From Pseudotamlana haliotis (lineage in GTDB: Bacteria > Bacteroidota > Bacteroidia > Flavobacteriales > Flavobacteriaceae), in assembly GCF_008806375.1 (NCBI RefSeq), contig NZ_WAAT01000004.1:215-64214 (forward strand): DNA of 64,000 nt. Reading direction: 5' to 3'. The position numbers and the translations under genes were made by a program. Within the stretch, counting starts at the first letter, position 1. Every line of letters starts with the position of its first letter. The notes beneath the pieces are model-generated. The model did not search any database and was not told the origin of the DNA. It worked only from the letters and a program-made list of their open reading frames with translations. Shown piece by piece: positions 45,649 through 53,754 of this stretch.

Positions 45649-47028
45649 TTAACTTCCTATTGAATAATATTCGAAACCAATTTTATTCATTTCAGACTTG
45701 TCTAAAATGTTTCTTCCATCAAAAATGAAAGCTGGTTTCTTCATTTGTTTGTAAATCTTTTCCCAGTCATAAGATTTAAACTCATCCCATTCAGTCATTA
45801 TAGCTACAGCATGTGCATCATCTAAGGCCTCATAAGGAGAATCTGTAGATTGTAGGAGCGCTTTGTTTTCTTCAGGAGAACGGGTGTTTAAATAGTTTAA
45901 ATCTGATTGAACTTTTTCTTCAGAAACTTTTGGATCATAAACTGTAATTTCAGCTTGTTCGTTTAGCAAGTGATCGGCAACGTAAATGGCTGCAGACTCC
46001 CTAGTATCATTGGTATCTTTTTTAAAGGCCCAACCAAGCAAGGCTATTTTCTTTCCAGATACCGTATTGTAAAGTGTTTTAATTAGGTGATCAGAGAAAC
46101 GTCTCTTTTGGTGATCATTTAAAATAATAACCTGTTCCCAATAGTCGGCAACTTCATGTAGTCCATAACTTCTCGCGATATAAACGAGGTTTAAAATATC
46201 TTTCTGAAAACAAGAACCACCAAAACCAATTGAAGCCTGTAAAAATTTAGGTCCGATTCTAGAATCCATTCCAATGGCTTTAGCGACTTCATTTACATCA
46301 GCTTCAGTATGTTCACACAATTCAGAAATCGCATTTATAGAAGACACTCTTTGCGCTAGGAAAGCATTCGCTGTTAGTTTTGATAATTCTGAAGACCAAA
46401 CATTGGTTCTTAAAATTCTATCTTGAGGTACCCAGCTTCCGTAAATGTTAGCTAAACCATCAATAGCCTCTTCTGAATCTCCTCCAATCAAAACGCGATC
46501 AGGGTTTAGTAAATCTTGAACCGCGGTACCTTCAGCTAAAAATTCTGGGTTTGATAAGATGTCAAAATTAACACCACTACCTGTATTACTTAAAATACTT
46601 TTTATAGCTTGAGCAGTTCTTACCGGAAGCGTAGATTTCTCAACAACAATTTTATCTGTTTTTGCAACTTTTGCGATGTTTCTAGCACATAGTTCTACAT
46701 ATTTTAAATCAGCAGCCATACCTTTTCCCTTACCGTAGGTTTTAGTAGGGGTATTTACAGATATGAAGATCATTTCCGACTCATCAATAGCCTTATCTAT
46801 TTCAGTAGAGAAGAAAAGATTTTTCCCTCTGGTTTCTCCAACAATTTCAGCTAGTCCTGGTTCATAGATTGGTAGTTTTGATACATCAGTATCATTCCAA
46901 GCAGCTATTCGAGCTTCATTAATGTCTACAATCGTCACTTTAATGTTCGGATTTTTTTTAGCAATTACTGCCATTGTAGGTCCGCCAACATATCCAGCTC
47001 CAATGCAACAAATTTTGTTTATTTTCAT
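45649..47028 (-). CDS. ugd: UDP-glucose 6-dehydrogenase, eukaryote-like (UGDH) type
   Basis: This 459-residue protein begins [20 protein letters not shown] and contains [21 protein letters not shown]-like sequence ([20 protein letters not shown]), [12 protein letters not shown] and the catalytic block [17 protein letters not shown]. These are the hallmarks of the animal/plant UGDH branch rather than the shorter bacterial Ugd. It oxidises UDP-glucose to UDP-glucuronic acid. The predicted GlcA 4-epimerase at 48167-49195 could convert that to UDP-GalA. It is 3 bp from tviB. Confidence 0.94.
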   Translation of the reverse strand: MKINKICCIGAGYVGGPTMAVIAKKNPNIKVTIVDINEARIAAWNDTDVSKLPIYEPGLAEIVGETRGKNLFFSTEIDKAIDESEMIFISVNTPTKTYGKGKGMAADLKYVELCARNIAKVAKTDKIVVEKSTLPVRTAQAIKSILSNTGSGVNFDILSNPEFLAEGTAVQDLLNPDRVLIGGDSEEAIDGLANIYGSWVPQDRILRTNVWSSELSKLTANAFLAQRVSSINAISELCEHTEADVNEVAKAIGMDSRIGPKFLQASIGFGGSCFQKDILNLVYIARSYGLHEVADYWEQVIILNDHQKRRFSDHLIKTLYNTVSGKKIALLGWAFKKDTNDTRESAAIYVADHLLNEQAEITVYDPKVSEEKVQSDLNYLNTRSPEENKALLQSTDSPYEALDDAHAVAIMTEWDEFKSYDWEKIYKQMKKPAFIFDGRNILDKSEMNKIGFEYYSIGS

Positions 47029-47032
47029 GTTA

Positions 47033-48016
47033 CTATAGGTTTTTCCAATACCATTTTATAGCTTCTTTAATGCCTTCATCGATATTGAATTTGGGGTTGT
47101 ATTTTAATAATTGTTTTGCTTTCTCAACCGAGGCAAGCGAGTGGGGAATATCTCCAACTCTGTTTTCTCGGTGTTTTATATCTACATCATCAATAGATTT
47201 GTCATAATTAGACAAATGTTTTTTCAATAATGTTGTTAATTCTAAAAGGGTAGTTCTGTCACCATAAGCAACATTATATACTGTATTTAATGCTTCTTCA
47301 TTAGTTGTAGTAATTGCAAGAATATTCATTTGAACGACGTTGTCTATGTAGGTAAAATCTCTAGAATAACTTCCATCCCCGTTAATAATAGGTGATTCGT
47401 TTTTAATAAATTGTTTTACAAATAGAGGAATAACAGCAGCATAAGCGCCGTTTGGGTCTTGTCTTCTTCCAAATACATTAAAATAACGCAAACCAATAGT
47501 ATCTAAGCCATAGGTTTTTTGAAAAATATCAGCATATAATTCATTTACATATTTGGTAATGGCATAAGGAGAAAGCGGTTTACCAATCACATCTTCTACT
47601 TTAGGTAAAGCTTCGTGGTCACCGTATGTAGAAGAGCTAGCAGCATATACGAAACGTTTAACTTTGGCATCACGAGCAGCAACAAGCATATTTAAAAAAC
47701 CAGAAACATTGACGTCGTTTGTGGTTATAGGGTCATTTATTGACCTTGGCACAGATCCTAAAGCGGCTTGGTGCAAAACATAGTCTACATTTTCACAAGC
47801 TTTATGGCAATCTTCAACCTTTCGAATATCACCCTTAATTAATGTGAATAGTTTATTATCTAAGAAAGCGGTAATGTTTTCTTTTTTTCCGGTAGAAAAA
47901 TTATCTAAGCAAACAGTTTTGATTCCGTTAAAGAGTAGTTCTTCACAAAGATTAGATCCAATAAATCCAGCTCCACCTGTAACTAATACAGTTTTATTTT
48001 GTAGATTTTTAAACAT
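47033..48016 (-). CDS. tviC: UDP-N-acetylhexosamine(uronate) 4-epimerase (TviC/WbpP type)
   Basis: This 327-residue SDR has [20 protein letters not shown] (about 9-28), the [17 protein letters not shown] block, [10 protein letters not shown] and the catalytic [12 protein letters not shown] (Tyr and Lys around 149-153). The pattern is that of TviC/WbpP, which interconvert GlcNAc/GalNAc forms at C4. It is 4 bp from ugd and in the same run as tviB. I infer it makes the GalNAc(A) form. Confidence 0.9.
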   Translation of the reverse strand: MFKNLQNKTVLVTGGAGFIGSNLCEELLFNGIKTVCLDNFSTGKKENITAFLDNKLFTLIKGDIRKVEDCHKACENVDYVLHQAALGSVPRSINDPITTNDVNVSGFLNMLVAARDAKVKRFVYAASSSTYGDHEALPKVEDVIGKPLSPYAITKYVNELYADIFQKTYGLDTIGLRYFNVFGRRQDPNGAYAAVIPLFVKQFIKNESPIINGDGSYSRDFTYIDNVVQMNILAITTTNEEALNTVYNVAYGDRTTLLELTTLLKKHLSNYDKSIDDVDIKHRENRVGDIPHSLASVEKAKQLLKYNPKFNIDEGIKEAIKWYWKNL

Positions 48017-48166
48017 TAATTTGGGTATTTTTTAATAACTCGAACAAATATGAAAAAAAATATGTTACTACAAGATATTATTATACTAAGTGGTGTTTTT
48101 AACGATAAAGTGACTATTAAATTTTAAATAGAACTTTAATCGATTAAAATAGCATTAAATCGAAAG

Positions 48167-49195
48167 TTATTTGTTGTAGTAGGTCTTATACCAATCTATA
48201 AATGATTTAACCCCTTCTTTTATTGAGGTGTTTGGCTGATAGTCATAATCTCTAATTAAGTCATCTACATTGGCCCAGGTACGTTCTACATCTCCTGGCT
48301 GAATAGGTAGCATTTCTTTGCTAGCCTTAATATTTAAGTTTGATTCTATTTCTTGAATAAAATCTATTAGTTTAACCGAATTATTATTCCCGATATTATA
48401 TAACTTATAAAGTGCATTGTTTTGAACTCTTTCTGTAGTTGATTTTTCTAGAACACGAACAACACCTTCTGCTATATCTTCTACATAGGTAAAATCTCTT
48501 TCCATTTTTCCGTGGTTAAAAACTTTAATAGCTTTATCATTTATAATAGCATCAGTAAATAAAAACATAGCCATATCAGGTCTTCCCCAAGGTCCATATA
48601 CGGTAAAAAAACGGAGGCCAGTAGTTGGTATTTTAAACAAATGACTATAAGTATGTGCCATTAATTCATTTCCTTTTTTAGTTGCAGCATATAAGCTTAT
48701 AGGTTGATCTACGTTATCGCTTATTGAGAATGGCACTTTTTTATTTAATCCATAAACACTAGAGCTACTTGCGTAAACCAAATGTTTTATACTGAAATTT
48801 CTACAACATTCTAAAAGATTAAGAAACCCAACGAGGTTAGAATCGACATAAGCTTCAGGGTTTTCTAGGCTATATCTAACACCTGCCTGTGCTGCTAAAT
48901 TACAAACCACATCAAACTTTTCAAGTTGAAATAAACTAGGAAGATTTTCACGGTCTTCTAAATTCAATTTTACAAATGAAAATAACTTATCGTCAGTGCA
49001 ATTGATGGCTTTCCTATTATATATAGAGGCGTCTTCTTTTGCAATGCCAAGTTCTTTTAGTCGGTCGAATTTTAAATTGATATCATAATAATCATTTATA
49101 TTATCGATACCTACCACCTCATGTCCGTTGTTTATCAAGGCTTTAGAAACGTAGTATCCAATAAAACCAGCAGCACCTGTAACTAAAATTTTCAT
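48167..49195 (-). CDS. UDP-glucuronate 4-epimerase-like protein
   Basis: This 342-residue SDR begins MKILVTGAAGFIGYYVSKAL and has GIDNINDYYDINLKFDRL, NLAAQAGVRYSLENPEAYVDSNL and the catalytic SLYAATKKGNELMAHTYSHL. The DNINDYYD and AQAGVRYS blocks are characteristic of the CapI/LpsL UDP-GlcA 4-epimerases that make UDP-GalA. It is the first gene in the minus-strand block, 150 bp before tviC. Confidence 0.92.
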   Translation of the reverse strand: MKILVTGAAGFIGYYVSKALINNGHEVVGIDNINDYYDINLKFDRLKELGIAKEDASIYNRKAINCTDDKLFSFVKLNLEDRENLPSLFQLEKFDVVCNLAAQAGVRYSLENPEAYVDSNLVGFLNLLECCRNFSIKHLVYASSSSVYGLNKKVPFSISDNVDQPISLYAATKKGNELMAHTYSHLFKIPTTGLRFFTVYGPWGRPDMAMFLFTDAIINDKAIKVFNHGKMERDFTYVEDIAEGVVRVLEKSTTERVQNNALYKLYNIGNNNSVKLIDFIQEIESNLNIKASKEMLPIQPGDVERTWANVDDLIRDYDYQPNTSIKEGVKSFIDWYKTYYNK

Positions 49196-49867
49196 TTACA
49201 ATTTGTTTAATTGTTTCAAGATTCAAAGATGTGAAAAATTACCATCATATTTCATTAAATTAGACCTAAAACCGCATCATCTAAATGAAAAAATAGTCGT
49301 TTAACATGTAAAATATAATGGAAGTTAAATTTCCATAATAGTTTCACTAATTTATTAAAAGTTTAAAGAAGCCTATATACAGTCCTGGTTTTTTCTACTA
49401 AACTTAATATATTGCTGGTTATATTTTATCAAAAGCAATTTTATAGAATGTTGATAATTTCGTTAAATAACTATTTTTTCAGTTGTAAATTTTAAAAAAA
49501 GGTAGTTAACCGATTATAATTATGCTTTTAGCGAATAAGACTATTTCAAAGGTTAATGCATTAAAACAATTGCTAAATTTACATTATATAATTCAAAATT
49601 AAATTGATTAATAGCGTGTTAGTTTAATTGTAATTTACAAGTTTTTATAAATAACTCTCAAAAGTTTCATAGTGTATTAAGTAATTATGAACATTATTTT
49701 ATTCTGAGAATTACAATTAAGGTTAGTAATGAAATTTAGATTTGATTTTATATAAATGGGGATTCAATCATTATTTTATTTTATCAAATTTCATAGTTTA
49801 AAAAATACTGTGACAGGTAATTTATGTAAAAAAGTGAATGAAAATTAATTTGAAGTATTAACAATTC
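49196..49867. other. Divergent promoter region of the polysaccharide locus
   Basis: This 672-bp, strongly AT-rich stretch separates the minus-strand sugar/assembly block from the plus-strand export block. It carries no ORF, RNA gene or strong hairpin that I recognise. One minus-strand TAATTTTG (TAnnTTTG) lies at 49594-49601. Its length suggests room for long leaders or regulator sites, but none can be named. Confidence 0.5.
49594..49601 (-). promoter_or_regulatory. Possible -7 box of the minus-strand polysaccharide block
   Basis: The minus strand reads TAATTTTG (TAnnTTTG), about 400 bp before the GlcA 4-epimerase ATG, which would give a long leader. No TTTG at usual -33 spacing was found. 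Confidence 0.3.
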
Positions 49868-50998
49868 ATGTTAACGAAAACAAAAATATATTTATCGTCG
49901 CCTCACATGGGAGGTACAGAACAAAAGTTTGTTAATGAGGCTTTTGAAACGAATTGGATCGCGCCATTAGGACCTAATGTTGATGGTTTTGAAAATGATA
50001 TTAAATCCTTTTTAGGAAACAATAGAGAAGTAGCTGTTTTAAGTTCAGGAACAGCTTCGATACACCTTGCTTTAGAACTTCTTGATGTTAAAAGAGGTGA
50101 TGAAGTATTATGTCAAAGTTTTACTTTTTCTGCTTCAGCAAATCCTATAATTTATCAAGGGGCGTCACCTGTATTTATTGATAGTGAAAAAGATTCATGG
50201 AATATGTGCCCTGAGTTGTTAGAAATTGCTATTCAAGATAGGATTCAAAAATACAAAAAACCAAAAGCGATTATCGCAGTTCATTTATATGGAATGCCAT
50301 ACAAGGCTAAGGAAATCAATGCTATTGCTAAAAAATATGATATTCCGGTAATAGAAGATAGTGCAGAGGCTTTAGGTAGTACTTATTATAATGAAGCTTG
50401 TGGAACACTTTCAGATATTGGTATTTTATCATTTAATGGTAATAAAATAATAACAACCTCTGGAGGTGGAGCATTGATTATTAAAAGCTTAAAGTTAAAA
50501 GATAAAGCAGTTTTTTTGTCAACGCAGGCTCGTGATAATGCACCTCATTATCAACATTCAACAATAGGATTTAATTATAGAATGAGTAATGTGCTTGCCG
50601 GTATTGGTAGGGGGCAAATGGAAGTTCTTGAGGATCGTGTTCAAGCCCGACGTGATAATTTTAAATTCTATAAAAAGCATTTAGAAAAATTTGAAAGTAT
50701 TGAATTTCAAAATGAGGCTGAAGGTATGTTTTCCAATCGATGGATCACATGCATAAAAACCGATTCATTTTCAAAAAGAGAAGCTATTAGACAAACTTTA
50801 CTTAAAGACGATATTGAATCACGACCATTATGGAAACCCATGCATTTACAACCAGTTTTCAAGGATAACTTACATTTTACAAATGGTGTATCTGAAGATT
50901 TATTTAATAAAGGGCTGTGCTTACCAAGTGGGTCAAATTTAAGTCCAGATGATTTGGCTAGAATTATGGAAAACATTTTAAAAACCCCAAAGTTATGA
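49868..50998 (+). CDS. DegT/DnrJ/EryC1/StrS aminotransferase (PglE-like)
   Basis: This 376-residue PLP enzyme starts IYLSSPHMGGTEQKFVNEAF. It has the cofactor motif VIEDSAEALGSTY (about 161-173) and the Schiff-base Lys193 in LSFNGNKIITTSGGG. It transfers an amino group to C4 of a keto-sugar and resembles PglE/LegC-type proteins. The adjacent gene encodes a 4,6-dehydratase (WbpM/PglF), so the pair would make a UDP-4-amino-4,6-dideoxy sugar. The 4-bp ATGA overlap with that gene shows coupling. No acetyltransferase (PglD) is present in the window. Confidence 0.92.
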   Translation: MLTKTKIYLSSPHMGGTEQKFVNEAFETNWIAPLGPNVDGFENDIKSFLGNNREVAVLSSGTASIHLALELLDVKRGDEVLCQSFTFSASANPIIYQGASPVFIDSEKDSWNMCPELLEIAIQDRIQKYKKPKAIIAVHLYGMPYKAKEINAIAKKYDIPVIEDSAEALGSTYYNEACGTLSDIGILSFNGNKIITTSGGGALIIKSLKLKDKAVFLSTQARDNAPHYQHSTIGFNYRMSNVLAGIGRGQMEVLEDRVQARRDNFKFYKKHLEKFESIEFQNEAEGMFSNRWITCIKTDSFSKREAIRQTLLKDDIESRPLWKPMHLQPVFKDNLHFTNGVSEDLFNKGLCLPSGSNLSPDDLARIMENILKTPKL

Positions 50999-52947
50999 TT
51001 AAGAATTACATTTCTCTCCTTTCTCATAAATACGCTTCTAAATGGCTTGTTTTTGGTATAGATTTAACATTAGTATTGTTGACGTTTATTGCGGCTTATT
51101 TTATTAGGTTTAATTTCACACTAAATTTTGATATTGAACACCTACTAATACAGTTGCCCTTTATTTTCTTAGTTGCTTCTTTAAGCTTTATGTTGATAGG
51201 CTCTTTTAAAAGTATTATTAGACACACTGGTTTTACTGATGTCATAAACCTATTTAAGTCCATATCAATAATGGCTGGAATCTGTATTACTTTGGTTTTC
51301 CTGAATAGAACAACTGGAGTTATGCCAAGTTTTACTATACCATTGTCTATCATTGTCATGCATGCTTTATTGAGTTTCGTAATATTAGCAGCGAGCCGAT
51401 TGGTGTTTAAAATTAGTTTTAAATACTTATGTTCTAATTTAAGTGATTCAAAGCGTGTGTTAATCTATGGTGCTGCAGACTCAGGTATTGTAACTTACAA
51501 TGCGTTAATAGGTAACCCTAATACAACATATCATGTCGTTGCGTTTATTGATGATAATCATAAAAAATCAGGCAGTAAAATTAATGGTATTTCAATAGTT
51601 AAAGGAGAAGAAATTACTAATGACTATGTAGAGGCCAATAGGATCGATGAAATTGTTGTGGCATCACAATCTATGACTACAGATAAACTAATGTATTTAG
51701 TTGATAAGTTAATAGATTCTAATGTGAAAATCACCAAGGTACCTCCAATAGAACAATGGATTAATGGTGAATTAAGTACAAAACAAATTAAACAAGTACA
51801 GATTGAAGATTTGTTAGGCCGAGCACCAATTGAGATTAATAACCCTAAATTAATCAAGGAATTTAATGGAGAAACGGTAATCGTAACCGGTGCTGCAGGG
51901 TCTATTGGTAGCGAATTAGTGAAGCAATTATCAAATTTAAATGTTAAAGAATTGATTTTGGTAGATCAGGCAGAATCTCCATTATATGACGTTCAACAGG
52001 AATTGAAAAGAGCTGGCAAATATAATTATGTTGCCATCGTTGCCGATATTAGAGATAGTTTAAGACTTGATGGAATATTTCAAAAATATAGACCAACCAT
52101 GGTGTTTCATGCTGCTGCTTACAAGCATGTTCCATTAATGGAACAAACACCATATGAAGCGATTAAGATTAATGTAAATGGAACAAAACTTTTAGCTGAT
52201 ACAGCTTCAAGTTATAATGTGAAAAAGTTTGTATTCATTTCAACAGATAAAGCTGTAAACCCTACTAGTGTTATGGGGGCAACAAAACGTATGGCCGAAA
52301 TGTATATTAGTTGTTTACAAAAACAAAGTAAAACAAAATTTATTACGACGCGATTTGGTAATGTATTAGGGTCTAACGGCTCTGTTATTCCATTATTTAA
52401 GAAACAAATAGAGGAAGGCGGACCATTAACCTTAACACATCAAGAAATTACACGATACTTCATGACTATTCCTGAAGCTTCACAACTCGTTCTCGAGGCA
52501 GGTACCATGGGAAAAGGTGGTGAGATATTTATCTTTGATATGGGTGAATCAGTGAAAATATTTGATTTAGCTAAAAACATGATAAAATTATCAGGACTTA
52601 AATACCCTGATGATATAGATATAAAAATTACGGGACTAAGGCCAGGAGAAAAATTGTATGAGGAGTTATTAGCTAATGGTGAAAACACATTATCTACTTA
52701 TCACAAAAAGATTATGATTAGTAGAACCAGGGCGTTGCAATACACAAAGATTAAAGCTGAAATTGAAGAATTATGTATGATAAATCGGTTTCAAAACAAT
52801 AATATAGTTTTGAAAATGAAACGATTAATTCCAGAGTACAAATCAAATAATTCAGATTATGAACGATTTGATAAGCAAGTTCAGCAGTATAAAAGTTCTA
52901 AAAATATTTTAGATAATGCAACTAACAAAACATACAGAAATCTGTAA
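50995..52947 (+). CDS. Membrane-bound UDP-sugar 4,6-dehydratase (WbpM/PglF/CapD type)
   Basis: This 650-residue protein has four hydrophobic segments (about 17-140), a first Rossmann-like domain with VLIYGAADSGIVTY (about 160-173), and the catalytic SDR domain with TVIVTGAAGSIGSELV (about 292-307), AAYKHVPLMEQTPYEA and the active-site STDKAVNPTSVMGATKR. The Met (not Tyr) in the VMGATK motif is normal for this long class. It removes water to give a 4-keto-6-deoxy sugar, probably UDP-linked. The next gene follows after 28 bp. Confidence 0.94.
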   Translation: MIKNYISLLSHKYASKWLVFGIDLTLVLLTFIAAYFIRFNFTLNFDIEHLLIQLPFIFLVASLSFMLIGSFKSIIRHTGFTDVINLFKSISIMAGICITLVFLNRTTGVMPSFTIPLSIIVMHALLSFVILAASRLVFKISFKYLCSNLSDSKRVLIYGAADSGIVTYNALIGNPNTTYHVVAFIDDNHKKSGSKINGISIVKGEEITNDYVEANRIDEIVVASQSMTTDKLMYLVDKLIDSNVKITKVPPIEQWINGELSTKQIKQVQIEDLLGRAPIEINNPKLIKEFNGETVIVTGAAGSIGSELVKQLSNLNVKELILVDQAESPLYDVQQELKRAGKYNYVAIVADIRDSLRLDGIFQKYRPTMVFHAAAYKHVPLMEQTPYEAIKINVNGTKLLADTASSYNVKKFVFISTDKAVNPTSVMGATKRMAEMYISCLQKQSKTKFITTRFGNVLGSNGSVIPLFKKQIEEGGPLTLTHQEITRYFMTIPEASQLVLEAGTMGKGGEIFIFDMGESVKIFDLAKNMIKLSGLKYPDDIDIKITGLRPGEKLYEELLANGENTLSTYHKKIMISRTRALQYTKIKAEIEELCMINRFQNNNIVLKMKRLIPEYKSNNSDYERFDKQVQQYKSSKNILDNATNKTYRNL

Positions 52948-52975
52948 ACCTCATTAACCCCAAATTATCGATCTT

Positions 52976-53752
52976 ATGAAAATATCGTCTTTGCTAAGTA
53001 AATTGATAGTTATTCTATTGATTATTGTAGTTAGCACATCCTGTACAACAAAAAAAGATGTTGTTTACTTTCAAAACGCTCAAGAATTTGAAAGTATAGT
53101 TGATACCAATACATTCAATGCTAAACTAAAAACAGGAGACATCCTTAATATTTTTATTTCAACACTTGACTTATCTGTTACTAAACCTTACAACCTTGTT
53201 GAATCTACTAATAACAGTCAAGGAGGAGAGGGGGCTGCTCTTGATTATTTAATTGATGCAGATGGAAATATAGATTATCCTGTTTTGGGAAAAGTCAAAC
53301 TGGCGGGATTAACTATTGAAGAAGCAAAAGAGGTAATGAAAAAGAAATTTGAGGATGGAAAATTACTCAAAAACCCTGTTGTTATTATAAGAATTAAAAA
53401 TTATAAAATCTCAGTATTAGGGGAGGTAAACAAACCTGGTGTTTATCCAATTGATGGTGAGCGAGTTACTATCCTAGAAGCTCTTGCCAGTGCTGGTGAT
53501 TTATCAATAACCGGTAGAAGGGATAACATTTTGGTAATTAGAGATTTCAGTGGTGCCAAAACATATACCAGAATTGATTTAACCAATAAAGAGGTTTTTA
53601 GTTCGCCTGTATATTTTTTAACTCAAAATGATGTTGTTTACGTTGAACCAAATACCAAAGGAATTAGTGCTGGTTCTGGAGATGCCAGAATTGGACTAGT
53701 GGCATCTTTATTAGGTTTAGCAATAACTATTGGACTTTTAATACAGAACTAA
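52976..53752 (+). CDS. wza: Wza-type polysaccharide export lipoprotein
   Basis: This 258-residue protein is a lipoprotein with the lipobox STSC (Cys23). The Poly_export domain follows (LKTGDILNIFISTL around 51-64, ADGNIDYPVLGKVKLAG), then one SLBB domain with ISVLGEVNKPGVYP (about 143-156). A C-terminal hydrophobic helix (about 232-256) is present. It forms the outer-membrane channel for the polymer. It is shorter than E. coli Wza, as usual in Bacteroidota. It precedes the wzc gene by 2 bp. Confidence 0.95.
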   Translation: MKISSLLSKLIVILLIIVVSTSCTTKKDVVYFQNAQEFESIVDTNTFNAKLKTGDILNIFISTLDLSVTKPYNLVESTNNSQGGEGAALDYLIDADGNIDYPVLGKVKLAGLTIEEAKEVMKKKFEDGKLLKNPVVIIRIKNYKISVLGEVNKPGVYPIDGERVTILEALASAGDLSITGRRDNILVIRDFSGAKTYTRIDLTNKEVFSSPVYFLTQNDVVYVEPNTKGISAGSGDARIGLVASLLGLAITIGLLIQN

Positions 53753-53754
53753 TT

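Noticed and set aside
52440-52688. Met in place of Tyr in the dehydratase active-site motif (VMGATK)
   Set aside because: This is normal for the long membrane-bound WbpM/PglF class, so it is not an anomaly in the gene at 50995-52947.
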